Shown: positions 27,607 through 37,759 of the stretch, in pieces
Layout: every line of letters starts with the position of its first letter
Numbering within the stretch: position 1 is the stretch's first letter
Assembly (NCBI RefSeq): GCF_001294465.1
Contig: NZ_LGAA01000009.1
Coordinates: 105,118 to 169,117, forward strand
Source of the DNA: Moellerella wisconsensis ATCC 35017
GTDB lineage: Bacteria; Pseudomonadota; Gammaproteobacteria; Enterobacterales; Enterobacteriaceae
Reading direction: 5' to 3'
Length of the DNA: 64,000 bases
Position numbers and translations under genes: made by a program
Notes under the pieces: model-generated
The model's database searches: none
Seen by the model: only the letters and a program-made list of their open reading frames with translations
Told to the model about the DNA's origin: nothing

Positions 27607-29292
27607 TTATGGCGTTATAGTTTGATAAACCACCAAATTTTCATGTTCTTCATCTGGTCGATGACCGGCCCAAATTAATTTCATACCTTCAGGCGCTGGC
27701 TGGATATATTTTGAAAAAGTAATTAGCCAGCGGCAGTGTTGTGGGCGATTAAATTGCGGTTGTCGATGATGTAAAATACCCGCAAAATAATAGAGCATAG
27801 GCGCTTCAGATTCGCCAATATTGTATGAAGCCATACAGTCGGTATCTTGATAATGCGTGGCGATATGTTGCTTCATATCGATAAATACTTGCTTGTAGCC
27901 TTTGGCATAATCAATCCAACCAACCAACAAAATATAAATAATTCCCCAGACCACTGTCATTCCCAGTAACCAATGCTGTATTGATTTTAATGCTGGATCG
28001 GCTGAAATAAAATAACGCCGAAATAGCCAAATCAGGGAAAGTAATAATGCTCCCCCACAAGCTAAAACAGAGAAATGCATTTCGTAACTCATCGGTAGCC
28101 ATTTTTTGAATATTGATAATAATGGTTTGGTTGAATCTGATAGCGATAAAAAATATAAAACCCATACCAAGATGATCAATATAGACCAGAAAATAGTACT
28201 AAACCGGGTTACAGCAGTTAACATTTTTCTCGGTAATTGGCTAACAGGGAGTACGGCTAAAATTGCCATGGGGGCGATAAAAGGTAATAAATACAGTGCG
28301 CGTCCTGAGGCCGATATTTGCAATAAGATCACCCCTAAAATCGCAAAAATAGCCAGTAGAGATAATGATGAGCTTAATAAAATTTTTCGCGGCGAACGTA
28401 ATAAAGCCCAAATAGCTAAGATGCCTGAGGGAAAAGCAAAAAATAACACGGCCGCAGGGATACGGGTTAGGTTAGCTTTTGCGCCTAGTTTATCGACGGA
28501 AAAACCGAAAAAACGGCCGAAGTTATTGATCCAAAACCATTCATAAAACTGTTCTGGATGTGAAAGATACAACATGACAGGCCAAGGTAAAATCAAGATT
28601 AAGGCGATAATTCCGGCTATTAATGCTGATAACCAGTAGCTCTTGCGACGACAACCAGGCTGGAAAATAGGGATAATTAGCAGAGTTAACCCAATAACAC
28701 CGGGAACAAAGACTCCTTTTGCCAGCATGGCGAGGGTTAGGCCTAAGCTGAGCCACAGGATGGAATAGCCTAATTTTTGGCTTTTTATTAGCCCAGATAA
28801 ACCATAAAGCGCCATGGTAGCGCCTGCAATAAGCGCAGTATCGGTAAACATATCGTGGCTATGGCGCAATAAACCTGGGGCACAGGCATATAAAGAAAAT
28901 GCGAGCCAAATCCGTGGATCATTAAAGCTGCTGGCATCAAAGACACGGCGTGCCAGCAGAATAAAGAAGCTAAAATTGAGCAGAGAAAATAATAAAGTCG
29001 CGGTGCGTGCGGCATCATGCATTGGCATAATATCTGACAATAGATGAAGCATGATGGTCGCCGTCCAATAATAGATTGGCGGTTTTTCCATAAATGGCTC
29101 GCCAGCATTAGTGGGTACTAGCCAATTTGAGGTTTCATACATGGTTTGGATAATGCCAAAACTATAATTCTCATCTTGCTTCCAGGGGGTATGACCATAA
29201 ATCCCAGGCAGTAAATAGATCATTAAAAATATAAAAAATAAAACCAGAACGAATATTTCTTTAGTCGTTAATTTCTTTATATTGGCTAGCAT
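27607..29292 (-). CDS. ArnT-like GT39/GT83 membrane glycosyltransferase
   Basis: This is an inner-membrane polyprenyl-phosphate-sugar transferase of the ArnT/dolichyl-phosphate-mannosyltransferase superfamily. The 561 residues start with a membrane helix (about 13-32). The periplasmic acidic motif KQDENYS and the loop GEPFMEKPPIYYW follow, and both are typical of this superfamily. Many hydrophobic segments and a soluble C-terminal tail of about 100 residues come after. ArnT transfers aminoarabinose to lipid A, but no arn gene is nearby, so the donor sugar and acceptor are unknown. It is a lone gene on the minus strand in a block of plus-strand genes. Confidence 0.75.
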   Translation of the reverse strand: MLANIKKLTTKEIFVLVLFFIFLMIYLLPGIYGHTPWKQDENYSFGIIQTMYETSNWLVPTNAGEPFMEKPPIYYWTATIMLHLLSDIMPMHDAARTATLLFSLLNFSFFILLARRVFDASSFNDPRIWLAFSLYACAPGLLRHSHDMFTDTALIAGATMALYGLSGLIKSQKLGYSILWLSLGLTLAMLAKGVFVPGVIGLTLLIIPIFQPGCRRKSYWLSALIAGIIALILILPWPVMLYLSHPEQFYEWFWINNFGRFFGFSVDKLGAKANLTRIPAAVLFFAFPSGILAIWALLRSPRKILLSSSLSLLAIFAILGVILLQISASGRALYLLPFIAPMAILAVLPVSQLPRKMLTAVTRFSTIFWSILIILVWVLYFLSLSDSTKPLLSIFKKWLPMSYEMHFSVLACGGALLLSLIWLFRRYFISADPALKSIQHWLLGMTVVWGIIYILLVGWIDYAKGYKQVFIDMKQHIATHYQDTDCMASYNIGESEAPMLYYFAGILHHRQPQFNRPQHCRWLITFSKYIQPAPEGMKLIWAGHRPDEEHENLVVYQTITP

Positions 29293-29885
29293 AACGATAT
29301 TGAGTCAGTTAATTAGGTGGTATGTTTTGCGCACATTATAGGGAGTGAATTTATATTATCTATCAAAAAAATCCGTTTATTTTTATTTTTAAGACATTCT
29401 TTTATTGATTTTAAAGGTTATTTTTTTATTTATGTAAGTTATTAGTTAAATAGAGCTAATTATCTCTAATAATACTTAGAGGCGTTAACTAGAGGCGCTA
29501 ACTATTTATTTTACGCCTCTGGCTGTCTTGTTTTTTATATAAAATCAATCAAATAACAATCAAACATGCTATTAATTATCCATAAAACATTAAATAATTA
29601 GGGCAGATAACACGGTATAAGTTTTTTTAGCGCTAGACTGACAGTTTTTTTACTGACACGGCATCTTTTTGAGTTAAAACACTTGATCATTGGGTGCGGT
29701 TCAACCGATAATTATTCGCCTCACGATTTATTCTCGTTTTTTATCGCTAAAGCCAAACGATTGCGTAGAGTGGTGAAACTGAATTTACCTCGGTTTCACT
29801 GATTTGATATTTAACCACGTAATCGATTCCGTAGTAGATATCACGGTTGTTATTTCGACATTGAACATTTAAGCAGGGGAACACC
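29293..29885. other. Divergent regulatory region upstream of ghxP
   Basis: This 593-bp AT-rich region contains a 13-bp direct repeat (TAGAGGCGTTAAC, TAGAGGCGCTAAC at 29477-29502). Its AGAGGCG can pair with CGCCTCT at 29514-29520, a terminator-like hairpin. A PurR-like box lies at 29751, and a 7-bp inverted repeat GTGAAAC/GTTTCAC at 29773-29799. No gene is seen. Confidence 0.5.
29751..29766. promoter_or_regulatory. PurR-like operator upstream of ghxP
   Basis: AGCCAAACGATTGCGT matches the PurR consensus ACGCAAACGTTTGCGT at 13 of 16 positions and lies 119 bp before a purine permease gene, which makes purine repression plausible. Confidence 0.55.
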
Positions 29886-31232
29886 ATGTCTGGTCATCAG
29901 GCTCCAACAAATTGCAAGCTGGATAAGTATTTTAAATTGACTGAACGCGGTACCACTGTACGCCGTGAAATTGTTGCTGGGCTCACAACATTTCTAGCGA
30001 TGGTCTATTCCGTTATTGTGGTGCCAGGAATGTTGGGGCAGGCCGGTTTTCCGCCGACTGGCGTATTTATTGCCACCTGCTTGGTGGCAGGCTTTGGTTC
30101 TTTATTGATGGGGCTGTGGGCCAATTTGCCGATGGCAATAGGCTGTGCGATTTCATTAACGGCTTTTACCGCTTTTAGCTTGGTGTTAGGCCAGCAAGTT
30201 AGTATTCCTGTCGCATTGGGGGCCGTGTTCTTGATGGGGTGTATTTTTACCTTGATCTCAGTAACGGGGATACGTTCATGGATTTTACGCAATATGCCGA
30301 TGGGGATAGCGCATGGTACTGGAATCGGTATCGGGCTGTTTTTATTATTAATTGCGGCTAATGGCGTTGGCTTAGTGGTTAAAAATCCACAAGCTGGTTT
30401 ACCGGTGGCATTAGGTGAGTTTGTCTCTTTCCCGGTATTAATGTCATTAGCGGGTCTGGCGGTTATTTTTGGTTTAGAAAAGCGTCGAGTACCGGGCGGT
30501 GTGCTGCTGGTGATCATCGCTATTTCGATACTTGGACTCATTTTTGATCCCAACGTGAAATATCAAGGATTTTTTAAATTGCCATCATTGGGTGATGACG
30601 GGCTTTCTTTGCTGTTCAGTATGGATATTATGGGCGCGTTACAGCCGGTTGTGTTACCTAGCTTATTGGCGTTAGTTATGACTGCCGTATTTGATGCCAC
30701 AGGAACTATCCGTGCCGTTGCAGGGCAAGCAAATCTATTAGATAAAGAAGGGCAAATTATTGATGGTGGCAAAGCACTGACCGCCGATTCTGTTAGCAGT
30801 ATTTTTGCCGGTGCAATTGGTGCTTCACCTGCCGCGGTATATATTGAATCAGCCGCAGGTACTGCCGCCGGAGGCAGAACAGGATTAACCGCGACCGTCG
30901 TCGGCATTTTGTTCCTAATGATTTTATTTTTATCTCCGTTATCTTATTTGGTGCCGGCTTATGCAACAGCTCCGGCGTTGATGTACGTTGGCTTATTGAT
31001 GCTTAGCAATGTATCAAAACTTGATTTTGATGATTTTGTTGATTCAATGTCCGGTTTATTATGTGCGGTGTTTATTGTTCTAACGTGCAATATTGTGACT
31101 GGGATCATGCTAGGATTTGCGGCTTTAGTGATTGGGCGTATTTGTGCCGGTGAGTGGAAGAAACTTAATCTGGGTACTGTGATTATCGCTGTGCTTTTAG
31201 TGGCATTTTATGCTAGTAATCTAGCTATATAA
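29886..31232 (+). CDS. ghxP: Guanine/hypoxanthine permease GhxP
   Basis: This NCS2/AzgA-type inner-membrane proton symporter takes up guanine and hypoxanthine. The 448 residues match E. coli GhxP (YjcD, 449). Blocks include [39 protein letters not shown], the Q/E motif region [18 protein letters not shown] and [14 protein letters not shown] (positions within a 14-helix fold). A GCAGGGG ribosome site precedes the ATG. yjcE follows, as in E. coli. The alternative paralog GhxQ is less likely because of that context. Confidence 0.92.
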   Translation: MSGHQAPTNCKLDKYFKLTERGTTVRREIVAGLTTFLAMVYSVIVVPGMLGQAGFPPTGVFIATCLVAGFGSLLMGLWANLPMAIGCAISLTAFTAFSLVLGQQVSIPVALGAVFLMGCIFTLISVTGIRSWILRNMPMGIAHGTGIGIGLFLLLIAANGVGLVVKNPQAGLPVALGEFVSFPVLMSLAGLAVIFGLEKRRVPGGVLLVIIAISILGLIFDPNVKYQGFFKLPSLGDDGLSLLFSMDIMGALQPVVLPSLLALVMTAVFDATGTIRAVAGQANLLDKEGQIIDGGKALTADSVSSIFAGAIGASPAAVYIESAAGTAAGGRTGLTATVVGILFLMILFLSPLSYLVPAYATAPALMYVGLLMLSNVSKLDFDDFVDSMSGLLCAVFIVLTCNIVTGIMLGFAALVIGRICAGEWKKLNLGTVIIAVLLVAFYASNLAI

Positions 31233-31243
31233 TAAATATTATC

Positions 31244-31275
31244 GGGGGGATGATGATTTCTAAACACATCCCCCC
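31244..31275. terminator. Hairpin after ghxP
   Basis: A perfect 9-bp GGGGGGATG/CATCCCCCC stem with a 14-nt loop lies 11 bp after the ghxP stop. There is no T-run after it, so termination or mRNA-end protection are both possible. Confidence 0.5.
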
Positions 31276-31493
31276 ATCTATTATCGCGATTAATCTTAAA
31301 ATTCAAATTATTTCCCCGCCAAAGTCGTCGTTAAGGATAGAATATTAGTCAGCAGTGAAAAGCGTGGGAAAATTCGTTTTCCATCCCTTCCTCGCTTTAC
31401 TGAAGTTTCATGGCTGGATTTTGCTATCTTAGAGGCAATCGTCAGGTCACAATTCATGGTTTAAGTCGTTGTATCGTTATCAGTAAGGGCAAC

Positions 31494-33143
31494 ATGGAAA
31501 TTTTCTTTACTATTCTTATTTTAATTTTGGCCGTCTCTATTTCTGGAGTGGTAACTAAGGTTCTTCCCTTCCGTATACCGTTACCCATTGTACAGATTGC
31601 TATTGGTGCTGCATTGGCTTGGCCTCAGTTTGGCCTACATGTGACTTTTGATCCCGAACTTTTCCTCGTATTGCTTATCCCGCCACTGTTATTTGTTGAT
31701 GGCTGGAAAACTCCGACCCGTGAATTTTTCCAAAATGGTCGTGAAATATTCATTTTAGTGCTAGTGCTGGTTTTAGTGACAGTCGTCGGAATTGGTTATT
31801 TAATCTATTGGATGATGCCAAGTATTCCGCTGATCGCTGCATTTGCACTGGCTGCTGTATTATCCCCTACTGATGCGGTGGCATTGTCTTCGATTGTCGG
31901 TAAAGGTCGAATGCCTAAACGGATGATGAGCATTGTAGAAGGCGAAGCATTAATGAATGATGCTTCAGGCCTGGTGGCGTTGAAATTTGCCGTTGCTATA
32001 GCCATGGGAACCATGGTGTTTACGGTCACTGGCGCGACCATTGAATTCTTTAAAGTCGCGGTCGGTGGCTTGCTGGCCGGGATAGGTGTTACGTGGATTT
32101 ACAGTAAATCGTTGCGTTTAATGAGCCGCTGGAGCGGGGATGAGCCAGCGACACAAATTGTTTTCATGCTGCTGTTACCTTTCGCCTCTTACATGATTGC
32201 GGAACATATCGGTGTGTCAGGAATTTTGGCTTCTGTAGCTGCGGGTATGACGATTACTAAATCTGGGGTTATTCGCAATGCACCTTTGGCGATGCGTTTA
32301 CGTGCTGATAGCGTATGGTCGATGTTGGAATTTGTGTTTAACGGTTTAGTATTCATCATGTTAGGGCTGCAATTACCGGGCATTTGGGAAACCTCGGTTA
32401 TCCAAGCGGAGCTTGACCCAAGTGTAGAAACATGGATGTTGTTTACTGCGGTAGTCGCTATCTATTTTGCCTTATTAGTATTGCGTTTCAGTTGGTTATG
32501 GTTGATGAAAAAATTCAGCCTACTGTTCTTGAAAAAGAAACCGCTGCAATTTGCTAATTATACCACGCGTGAATTACTACTCTCCTCGGTTGCGGGAGTC
32601 CGTGGGGCGATAACCTTGGCAGGTGCCCTCTCTGTACCGCTATTTTTACCGGATGGTTCACCGTTTCCAGCGCGTTATCAGCTAATATTTATTGCTGCCG
32701 GTGTTATTTTATTTTCTATTTTTATCGGGGTTATTGCATTGCCACTGTTGCTACGTAATTTCAAATTTGGTGATAAAGAAGCCGATATTAATGAAATTCG
32801 AATGGCGAAAGCGGCTATGGCCGAAGTGGCGATCGTCAGTATGAATAAAATGGAAGAGCGCTTATCGGCGGATGCGGATGAAAAGCTCGATCCAGAAGAT
32901 ATCAGTGAAGTTGCTTCTAGAGTGATAGGGAATCTCCGGCGGCGAACCGCTGGTCAGGACGAAATGGAGCGTAATTTACTGATTGAAGATTTAGAGCGCA
33001 GATTCCGACTAACCGCACTGAGAGCTGAGCGAGGGGAACTTTACCATTTACGCGCAACGCGAAAAATTAGTAATGAAACTCTGCATATGATGTTAACAGA
33101 CTTGGATTTACTCGAAGCGCTGTTAGTTGAAAAAGAACATTAA
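31494..33143 (+). CDS. yjcE: Sodium/proton antiporter YjcE (CPA1 family)
   Basis: This predicted Na+(K+)/H+ exchanger sits in the inner membrane. The frame is open from 31410, but ATG 31494 (MEIFFTILIL, with AAGGGC upstream) matches the E. coli YjcE start and gives 549 residues, the same length. Motifs are LSPTDAVALSSIVG and the ion-binding EALMNDASGLVALKFA. A C-terminal cytoplasmic helical tail of about 130 residues (ERRFRLTALRAERGELYHLRATRKISNE, in parts) follows. The order ghxP-yjcE is as in E. coli. Confidence 0.93.
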   Translation: MEIFFTILILILAVSISGVVTKVLPFRIPLPIVQIAIGAALAWPQFGLHVTFDPELFLVLLIPPLLFVDGWKTPTREFFQNGREIFILVLVLVLVTVVGIGYLIYWMMPSIPLIAAFALAAVLSPTDAVALSSIVGKGRMPKRMMSIVEGEALMNDASGLVALKFAVAIAMGTMVFTVTGATIEFFKVAVGGLLAGIGVTWIYSKSLRLMSRWSGDEPATQIVFMLLLPFASYMIAEHIGVSGILASVAAGMTITKSGVIRNAPLAMRLRADSVWSMLEFVFNGLVFIMLGLQLPGIWETSVIQAELDPSVETWMLFTAVVAIYFALLVLRFSWLWLMKKFSLLFLKKKPLQFANYTTRELLLSSVAGVRGAITLAGALSVPLFLPDGSPFPARYQLIFIAAGVILFSIFIGVIALPLLLRNFKFGDKEADINEIRMAKAAMAEVAIVSMNKMEERLSADADEKLDPEDISEVASRVIGNLRRRTAGQDEMERNLLIEDLERRFRLTALRAERGELYHLRATRKISNETLHMMLTDLDLLEALLVEKEH

Positions 33144-33160
33144 CACGAGCTGTATATAGA

Positions 33161-34060
33161 ATGTGGTTATTAGTCATCACGACGCTGCTTTGGGCAGCGT
33201 CTTTTAGTCTGATTGGCGAGTATTTAGCCGGTCAAGTTGATAGTTGGTTTTCAGTCTTAATGCGGGTCGGTTTGGCGGCGTTGGTATTTTTACCTTTTTT
33301 ACGTTGGCGTGGTATTGCGTTTAAAGTGATTGCGTTGTACATGCTGGTAGGCGCTTGCCAATTAGGAATTATGTATTTATTCGTATTTCAGGCTTATAAC
33401 TATCTAAGTGTGGCAGAATTCCTACTTTTTACTGTGTTAACACCGTTATATGTGACCTTAATTTATGATCTGCTTGAGAAGCAACGATTACGTTGGGGTT
33501 ATGTGTTTAGTTCCTCATTAGCGGTAATTGGTGCGGCGATTATTCGTTATGATCAATTGAGTGAATCATTCTGGCTCGGTCTTATGTTTGTGCAGCTAGC
33601 CAATATTTCATTTGCGATAGGTCAAGTGGGCTATAAGCGTATGATGGAAATTCATCCTATGCCACAACGACAAGCATTCTCATGGTTTTATTTAGGCGCG
33701 ACCGTGGTGGCATTGCTTGGTTGGGTATTTTTCGGTAATAAATTACTGCTGCCAACGACGACAGCACAATGGGTAGTATTGTGCTGGTTGGGCATTGGTG
33801 CCTCGGGTATAGGTTATTTCATGTGGAATTATGGTGCCACACAAGTCGATGCCGGTACCTTAGCTATCATGAATAACATGATGGTACCGGCAGGATTATT
33901 GGTCAACTTCGCTATCTGGCAGCAGCATCCAGATTGGCTAAGTTTCAGCATGGGTGCAAGTTTGATTGTCGCGTCGCTGTGGGTACATCGATGCTGGATC
34001 CTCTCACCGGTTTCACATAAGAAAGATGTTCAACAGCGTGCTGGCCAGCCGCGCGAGTAA
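33161..34060 (+). CDS. yigM: EamA/DMT-family transporter YigM (biotin uptake)
   Basis: This ten-helix drug/metabolite superfamily permease has 299 residues, the length of E. coli YigM, which was shown to be a biotin transporter. It starts at once with helix 1 ([24 protein letters not shown]). The second EamA repeat begins near [20 protein letters not shown]. Context supports the call: in E. coli yigM also lies tail-to-tail with metR. Here the last 116 bp overlap the 3' end of metR on the other strand. Confidence 0.8.
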   Translation: MWLLVITTLLWAASFSLIGEYLAGQVDSWFSVLMRVGLAALVFLPFLRWRGIAFKVIALYMLVGACQLGIMYLFVFQAYNYLSVAEFLLFTVLTPLYVTLIYDLLEKQRLRWGYVFSSSLAVIGAAIIRYDQLSESFWLGLMFVQLANISFAIGQVGYKRMMEIHPMPQRQAFSWFYLGATVVALLGWVFFGNKLLLPTTTAQWVVLCWLGIGASGIGYFMWNYGATQVDAGTLAIMNNMMVPAGLLVNFAIWQQHPDWLSFSMGASLIVASLWVHRCWILSPVSHKKDVQQRAGQPRE

Positions 34061-34901
34061 ATGACTCTATTGCTGGCTGTCGCTGCTCGCCTTCACGGCA
34101 GGCAGCGTATAGCCGGCTCCATAGCCCTTCTCCTAAGGTTTTGGTCACAATTAATCCTTGTCTTTCGAACGAGTCCACCGCCCAGTGTGGCAATGCTGCA
34201 ATCCCCATTTTCGCCGCCACCATCTGAATTAATAATAATGTATTATCGACCGTTTTTATGTTTGGAGAGACTCCTGCTGGCTGTAAAAAATGCCGCCAGA
34301 TATCAAAACGATGGCGTTGAACGGGATAGATAAGCAATGTTTCATCAATCAGATCTTGCGCTGTAATATGCAATTTATTCGCTAATGGATGGTCGTTCGA
34401 CACAATTAGCCGAACTTCGTAATCAAACAGCGGTGTGTAATGCAGTGCTTGTTCATCCAGAATGTCGGATGTCATGACAATATCTAATTCTCGCGTTAAT
34501 AATTCGGGTTGTGGCTCGAAGGTCACGCCAGATTTAAAATCAACCGCTACTTGTGGCCATGTTTCTCTAAATCGTTTTAATGCTGGCGTTAACCATTGAA
34601 TACAACTGTGGCATTCAATCGCAATACGCAGTGTCGAGACACCGGGCTCGCTGCAGGTTCTCATCGCATCTTTGACCAGCGGTAAAATCTGTTGTGCGAG
34701 CTGTAATAAAACTTCACCTTGTGGCGTAAAACGCAGTGGCTGACTTTTACGTACAAATAATTTAAATCCGAGACGATGCTCTAAATCACTGAATTGATGT
34801 GATAGAGCCGACTGCGTCTGATGCAGGTGGATTGCTGTTGCTGCTAATGAGCCGTGTTGGCTGAGCGCATGCAATGTTTTTAAGTGTTTTAATTCGATCA
34901 T
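33945..34901 (-). CDS. metR: LysR-type regulator of methionine synthesis MetR
   Basis: It activates metE (and other met genes) with homocysteine as co-effector. The 318 residues (E. coli 317) have a winged helix-turn-helix at about 1-60 ([21 protein letters not shown]) and an effector domain after it, ending in a polar tail. It is divergent from metE; a MetR-type site begins at its own start codon, consistent with autoregulation. Its 3' end overlaps yigM by 116 bp; both proteins are full length, so the overlap is real. Confidence 0.95.
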   Translation of the reverse strand: MIELKHLKTLHALSQHGSLAATAIHLHQTQSALSHQFSDLEHRLGFKLFVRKSQPLRFTPQGEVLLQLAQQILPLVKDAMRTCSEPGVSTLRIAIECHSCIQWLTPALKRFRETWPQVAVDFKSGVTFEPQPELLTRELDIVMTSDILDEQALHYTPLFDYEVRLIVSNDHPLANKLHITAQDLIDETLLIYPVQRHRFDIWRHFLQPAGVSPNIKTVDNTLLLIQMVAAKMGIAALPHWAVDSFERQGLIVTKTLGEGLWSRLYAACREGEQRQPAIESFTRAAGQHAVEHLSYVKPVRGSSIDVPTATRQSNLHPC

Positions 34902-34913
34902 GAGAAACCTTCA
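34901..34913. promoter_or_regulatory. MetR-binding site
   Basis: TGAGAAACCTTCA differs by one base from the MetR consensus TGAA-N5-TTCA and lies in the metR-metE divergent region. Confidence 0.6.
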
Positions 34914-34965
34914 CGGTGACAATGAATAATTTGCGCTTGAGCTTTATACACTACCTGTTGATTAT

Positions 34966-34989
34966 AGATGTGTAAACATCTAGACGGCT
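34966..34989. promoter_or_regulatory. MetJ operator (three met boxes) upstream of metE
   Basis: Three contiguous 8-bp units AGATGTGT, AAACATCT and AGACGGCT match the met box AGACGTCT at 6, 6 and 7 positions. They end 20 bp before the metE ATG, so repression by MetJ-SAM is expected. Confidence 0.75.
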
Positions 34990-35009
34990 AAATATTCTAA
35001 GGGGTCACT

Positions 35010-37289
35010 ATGTCAGTTATTAATCACACACTAGGTTTTCCACGTATCGGTTTGAAAAGAGAACTAAAAAAAGCACAAGAGAGCTATTGGGCCGGTAAAA
35101 TAAATCAACAACAATTAATTGAAACTGGACGTGAATTACGTGCACGTCACTGGCAACAACAGCACGATGCTGGCGTGGATTTACTTCCGGTGGGTGATTT
35201 CGCTTGGTACGACCAAGTATTAACCACCAGTTTATTGGTCGGCAATGTACCACCACGCCATGCAAATCAAGATGGAAGTATTGATCTCGATACATTGTTC
35301 CGTATTGCTCGTGGTCGTGCGCCAACAGGCGAGCCAGCAGCAGCGGCAGAAATGACTAAGTGGTTTAATACTAACTATCATTATATCGTGCCAGAATTCC
35401 AGCAAGGTCAAGAATTTAGCGTGTCGTGGACTCAGCTATTTGATGAAGTCGATGAAGCACTGGCGTTGGGCCATAAAGTAAAACCTATATTAATTGGCCC
35501 GGTTACCTATTTATGGTTAGGAAAAGTAAAAGGTGTGGCTTTTGATCGCCTAAGTTTGTTAGAGAAACTGTTGCCTGTATATCAACAAGTGTTGGAAAAA
35601 CTGGCCGCCAAAGGCATTGAATGGGTACAAATTGATGAGCCGGCATTAGTGTTAGATTTGCCACCAGAATGGCAAGCGGCTTATTCAACAGCTTATGCTG
35701 CATTAGAAGGCAAAACCAAATTATTGCTGACCACATATTTTGATAGCATTGGGCATCATCTTGATTTAATTAAATCATTACCGGTTCAAGGGCTACATAT
35801 TGATTTAGTTGCCGGTAAAGATGATTTGCAGAAGGTGAATAAAGCATTACCCGCAGAATGGCTGCTATCACTGGGTTTGATAAATGGACGTAATGTTTGG
35901 CGCGCAGATTTAAGCGAAAAACGAGAAAAAGCTAAAACATTGCTGGGTAAGCGTCAAATTTGGATCGGAACGTCATGTTCGTTACTGCACAGCCCGATTG
36001 ATTTAAATGATGAAACTGGTTTAGATAAAGAAGTAAAAAGTTGGTTTGCTTTCGCATTACAAAAATGTGAGGAATTAGCATTATTGACGGCCGCATTAAA
36101 TAATGATAACGCTGAAAATATTGCTAAATTAGAGGCTTACAGCGCACCGATTCGTGCTAGAAAAACCTCAACACGGGTTAATAATGCGGCGGTTGCCGCG
36201 CGTTTAGCGGCGATAAAGGTCGGTGATGTAGAGCGTAATAGCGCATACGTTGAACGTGCGAAGCAACAACGCGCGCGTTTTACTCTCCCATTATGGCCAA
36301 CCACGACGATTGGCTCATTCCCGCAAACGGCAGATATTCGTACACTGCGCTTAGATTTTAAAAAAGGCAATGTTGATATTCCAAGCTATCGTACCAGCAT
36401 TAGTGAACATATTAAGCAGGCGATTAGAGAGCAGGAATTGCTGGATATTGATGTTTTGGTTCATGGTGAAGCTGAACGTAACGACATGGTCGAATATTTT
36501 GGTGAGCATTTCGATGGCTATGTATTTACTCAAAATGGTTGGGTTCAAAGTTATGGATCGCGTTGTGTTAAGCCGCCAGTCATTATTGGGGATATTAGTC
36601 GTCCTGAAGCGATTACGGTTGAATGGGCGAAGTATGCGCAATCACTGACTGAAAAACCGGTTAAAGGCATGCTTACTGGCCCGGTGACCATTCTTTGTTG
36701 GTCATTCCCACGTGAAGACGTTAGCCGTGAAACCATTGCTAAACAAATTGCTTTAGCGCTGCGTGATGAAGTGGATGATTTACAAAAAGCGGGCATTGGC
36801 ATTATTCAAATCGATGAACCTGCATTACGCGAAGGGCTACCGTTGCGCCGAGATGAATGGCAAGATTATCTTAAATGGGCGGTTGATGCGTTTAAACTGA
36901 GTGCCGCTATTGCTGAAGATGACACTCAAATTCACACTCATATGTGTTATTGCGAGTTCAATGACATCATGGATTCGATTGCCGCGCTGGATGCAGATGT
37001 GATAACCATTGAAACCTCGCGTTCAGATATGGAATTACTGGAATCGTTTGAACACTTTGATTATCCAAATGAAATTGGTCCCGGCGTATATGATATCCAC
37101 TCGCCGAATGTTCCGAGCGTAGAATGGATTGTGGCATTGTTGAGAAAAGCCTCTGATCGCATTGCGGTTGAACGGTTGTGGGTAAATCCAGACTGTGGTT
37201 TGAAAACCCGTGGTTGGACAGAGACGCGTCAAGCACTGGCCAACATGGTGGCAGCGGCAAAACAATTACGCAGTGAAACTAAAGTTTGA
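35010..37289 (+). CDS. metE: Cobalamin-independent methionine synthase MetE
   Basis: It transfers the methyl group from 5-methyltetrahydropteroyltriglutamate to homocysteine in the cytoplasm. The 759 residues (E. coli 753) form two barrels. The C-terminal barrel carries zinc ligands in [11 protein letters not shown] (His644, Cys646) and [11 protein letters not shown] (Cys729), plus [22 protein letters not shown] is the ribosome site. It is divergent from metR with MetR and MetJ sites between, and a strong terminator follows. Confidence 0.97.
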   Translation: MSVINHTLGFPRIGLKRELKKAQESYWAGKINQQQLIETGRELRARHWQQQHDAGVDLLPVGDFAWYDQVLTTSLLVGNVPPRHANQDGSIDLDTLFRIARGRAPTGEPAAAAEMTKWFNTNYHYIVPEFQQGQEFSVSWTQLFDEVDEALALGHKVKPILIGPVTYLWLGKVKGVAFDRLSLLEKLLPVYQQVLEKLAAKGIEWVQIDEPALVLDLPPEWQAAYSTAYAALEGKTKLLLTTYFDSIGHHLDLIKSLPVQGLHIDLVAGKDDLQKVNKALPAEWLLSLGLINGRNVWRADLSEKREKAKTLLGKRQIWIGTSCSLLHSPIDLNDETGLDKEVKSWFAFALQKCEELALLTAALNNDNAENIAKLEAYSAPIRARKTSTRVNNAAVAARLAAIKVGDVERNSAYVERAKQQRARFTLPLWPTTTIGSFPQTADIRTLRLDFKKGNVDIPSYRTSISEHIKQAIREQELLDIDVLVHGEAERNDMVEYFGEHFDGYVFTQNGWVQSYGSRCVKPPVIIGDISRPEAITVEWAKYAQSLTEKPVKGMLTGPVTILCWSFPREDVSRETIAKQIALALRDEVDDLQKAGIGIIQIDEPALREGLPLRRDEWQDYLKWAVDAFKLSAAIAEDDTQIHTHMCYCEFNDIMDSIAALDADVITIETSRSDMELLESFEHFDYPNEIGPGVYDIHSPNVPSVEWIVALLRKASDRIAVERLWVNPDCGLKTRGWTETRQALANMVAAAKQLRSETKV

Positions 37290-37361
37290 AGTTTGTATGA
37301 AAGTTAAATATAGAATTAATAGTTAATAATAGAGACATGTAACAATTAATATATTTATTCA

Positions 37362-37397
37362 AATGCCCATCAATATTATTGATGGGCATTGTTTTAT
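37362..37397 (+). terminator. metE terminator
   Basis: A perfect 13-bp stem AATGCCCATCAAT/ATTGATGGGCATT with a 3-nt loop and a T-rich tail lies about 70 bp after the metE stop. Confidence 0.88.
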
Positions 37398-37759
37398 TTA
37401 TTAAATAATAAAAATTACTTTATATATAAATATATATTGTGTATGTTTATTTTAATGTAACACTTTAGTGGTATTATTGGTTACTCTAATATGCTTAATA
37501 ATTAAAGTAAGCTATTAATTATAAATAATTTGGTTTTGTTGTTGTATTTTTAATTAATTTTTTGAATGTTAAATTTATCTCTGATTATTAAAAAATCTTT
37601 TAATTTCAATTTGTTGCGTTTATCTTTTTTGATTTTAATTGTTATTAATAATAAGGATTAAATATCTAATGTTACTTTTTTTGATTTTAAACAATATAGA
37701 AGCGATCTAGGCTGATATTCTTCTGCTCAGTTTTTACAAAAATAAAAAAAGAGGAAGCA
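37398..37759. other. AT-rich region upstream of fdoG
   Basis: This 362-bp, extremely AT-rich leader probably holds the fdoGHI promoter; no clear -35/-10 pair or FNR/NarL site could be picked by eye. AGAGGAAG is the fdoG ribosome site at its end. Confidence 0.4.

Noticed and set aside
28106..28546. 146-codon plus-strand frame inside the glycosyltransferase gene
   Set aside because: Shadow of the membrane protein coded on the minus strand; no ribosome site or family.
30005..30553. 182-codon antisense frame inside ghxP
   Set aside because: Its composition (Pro/Thr/Lys-rich) is the typical shadow of a hydrophobic membrane protein on the other strand; ghxP itself is intact.
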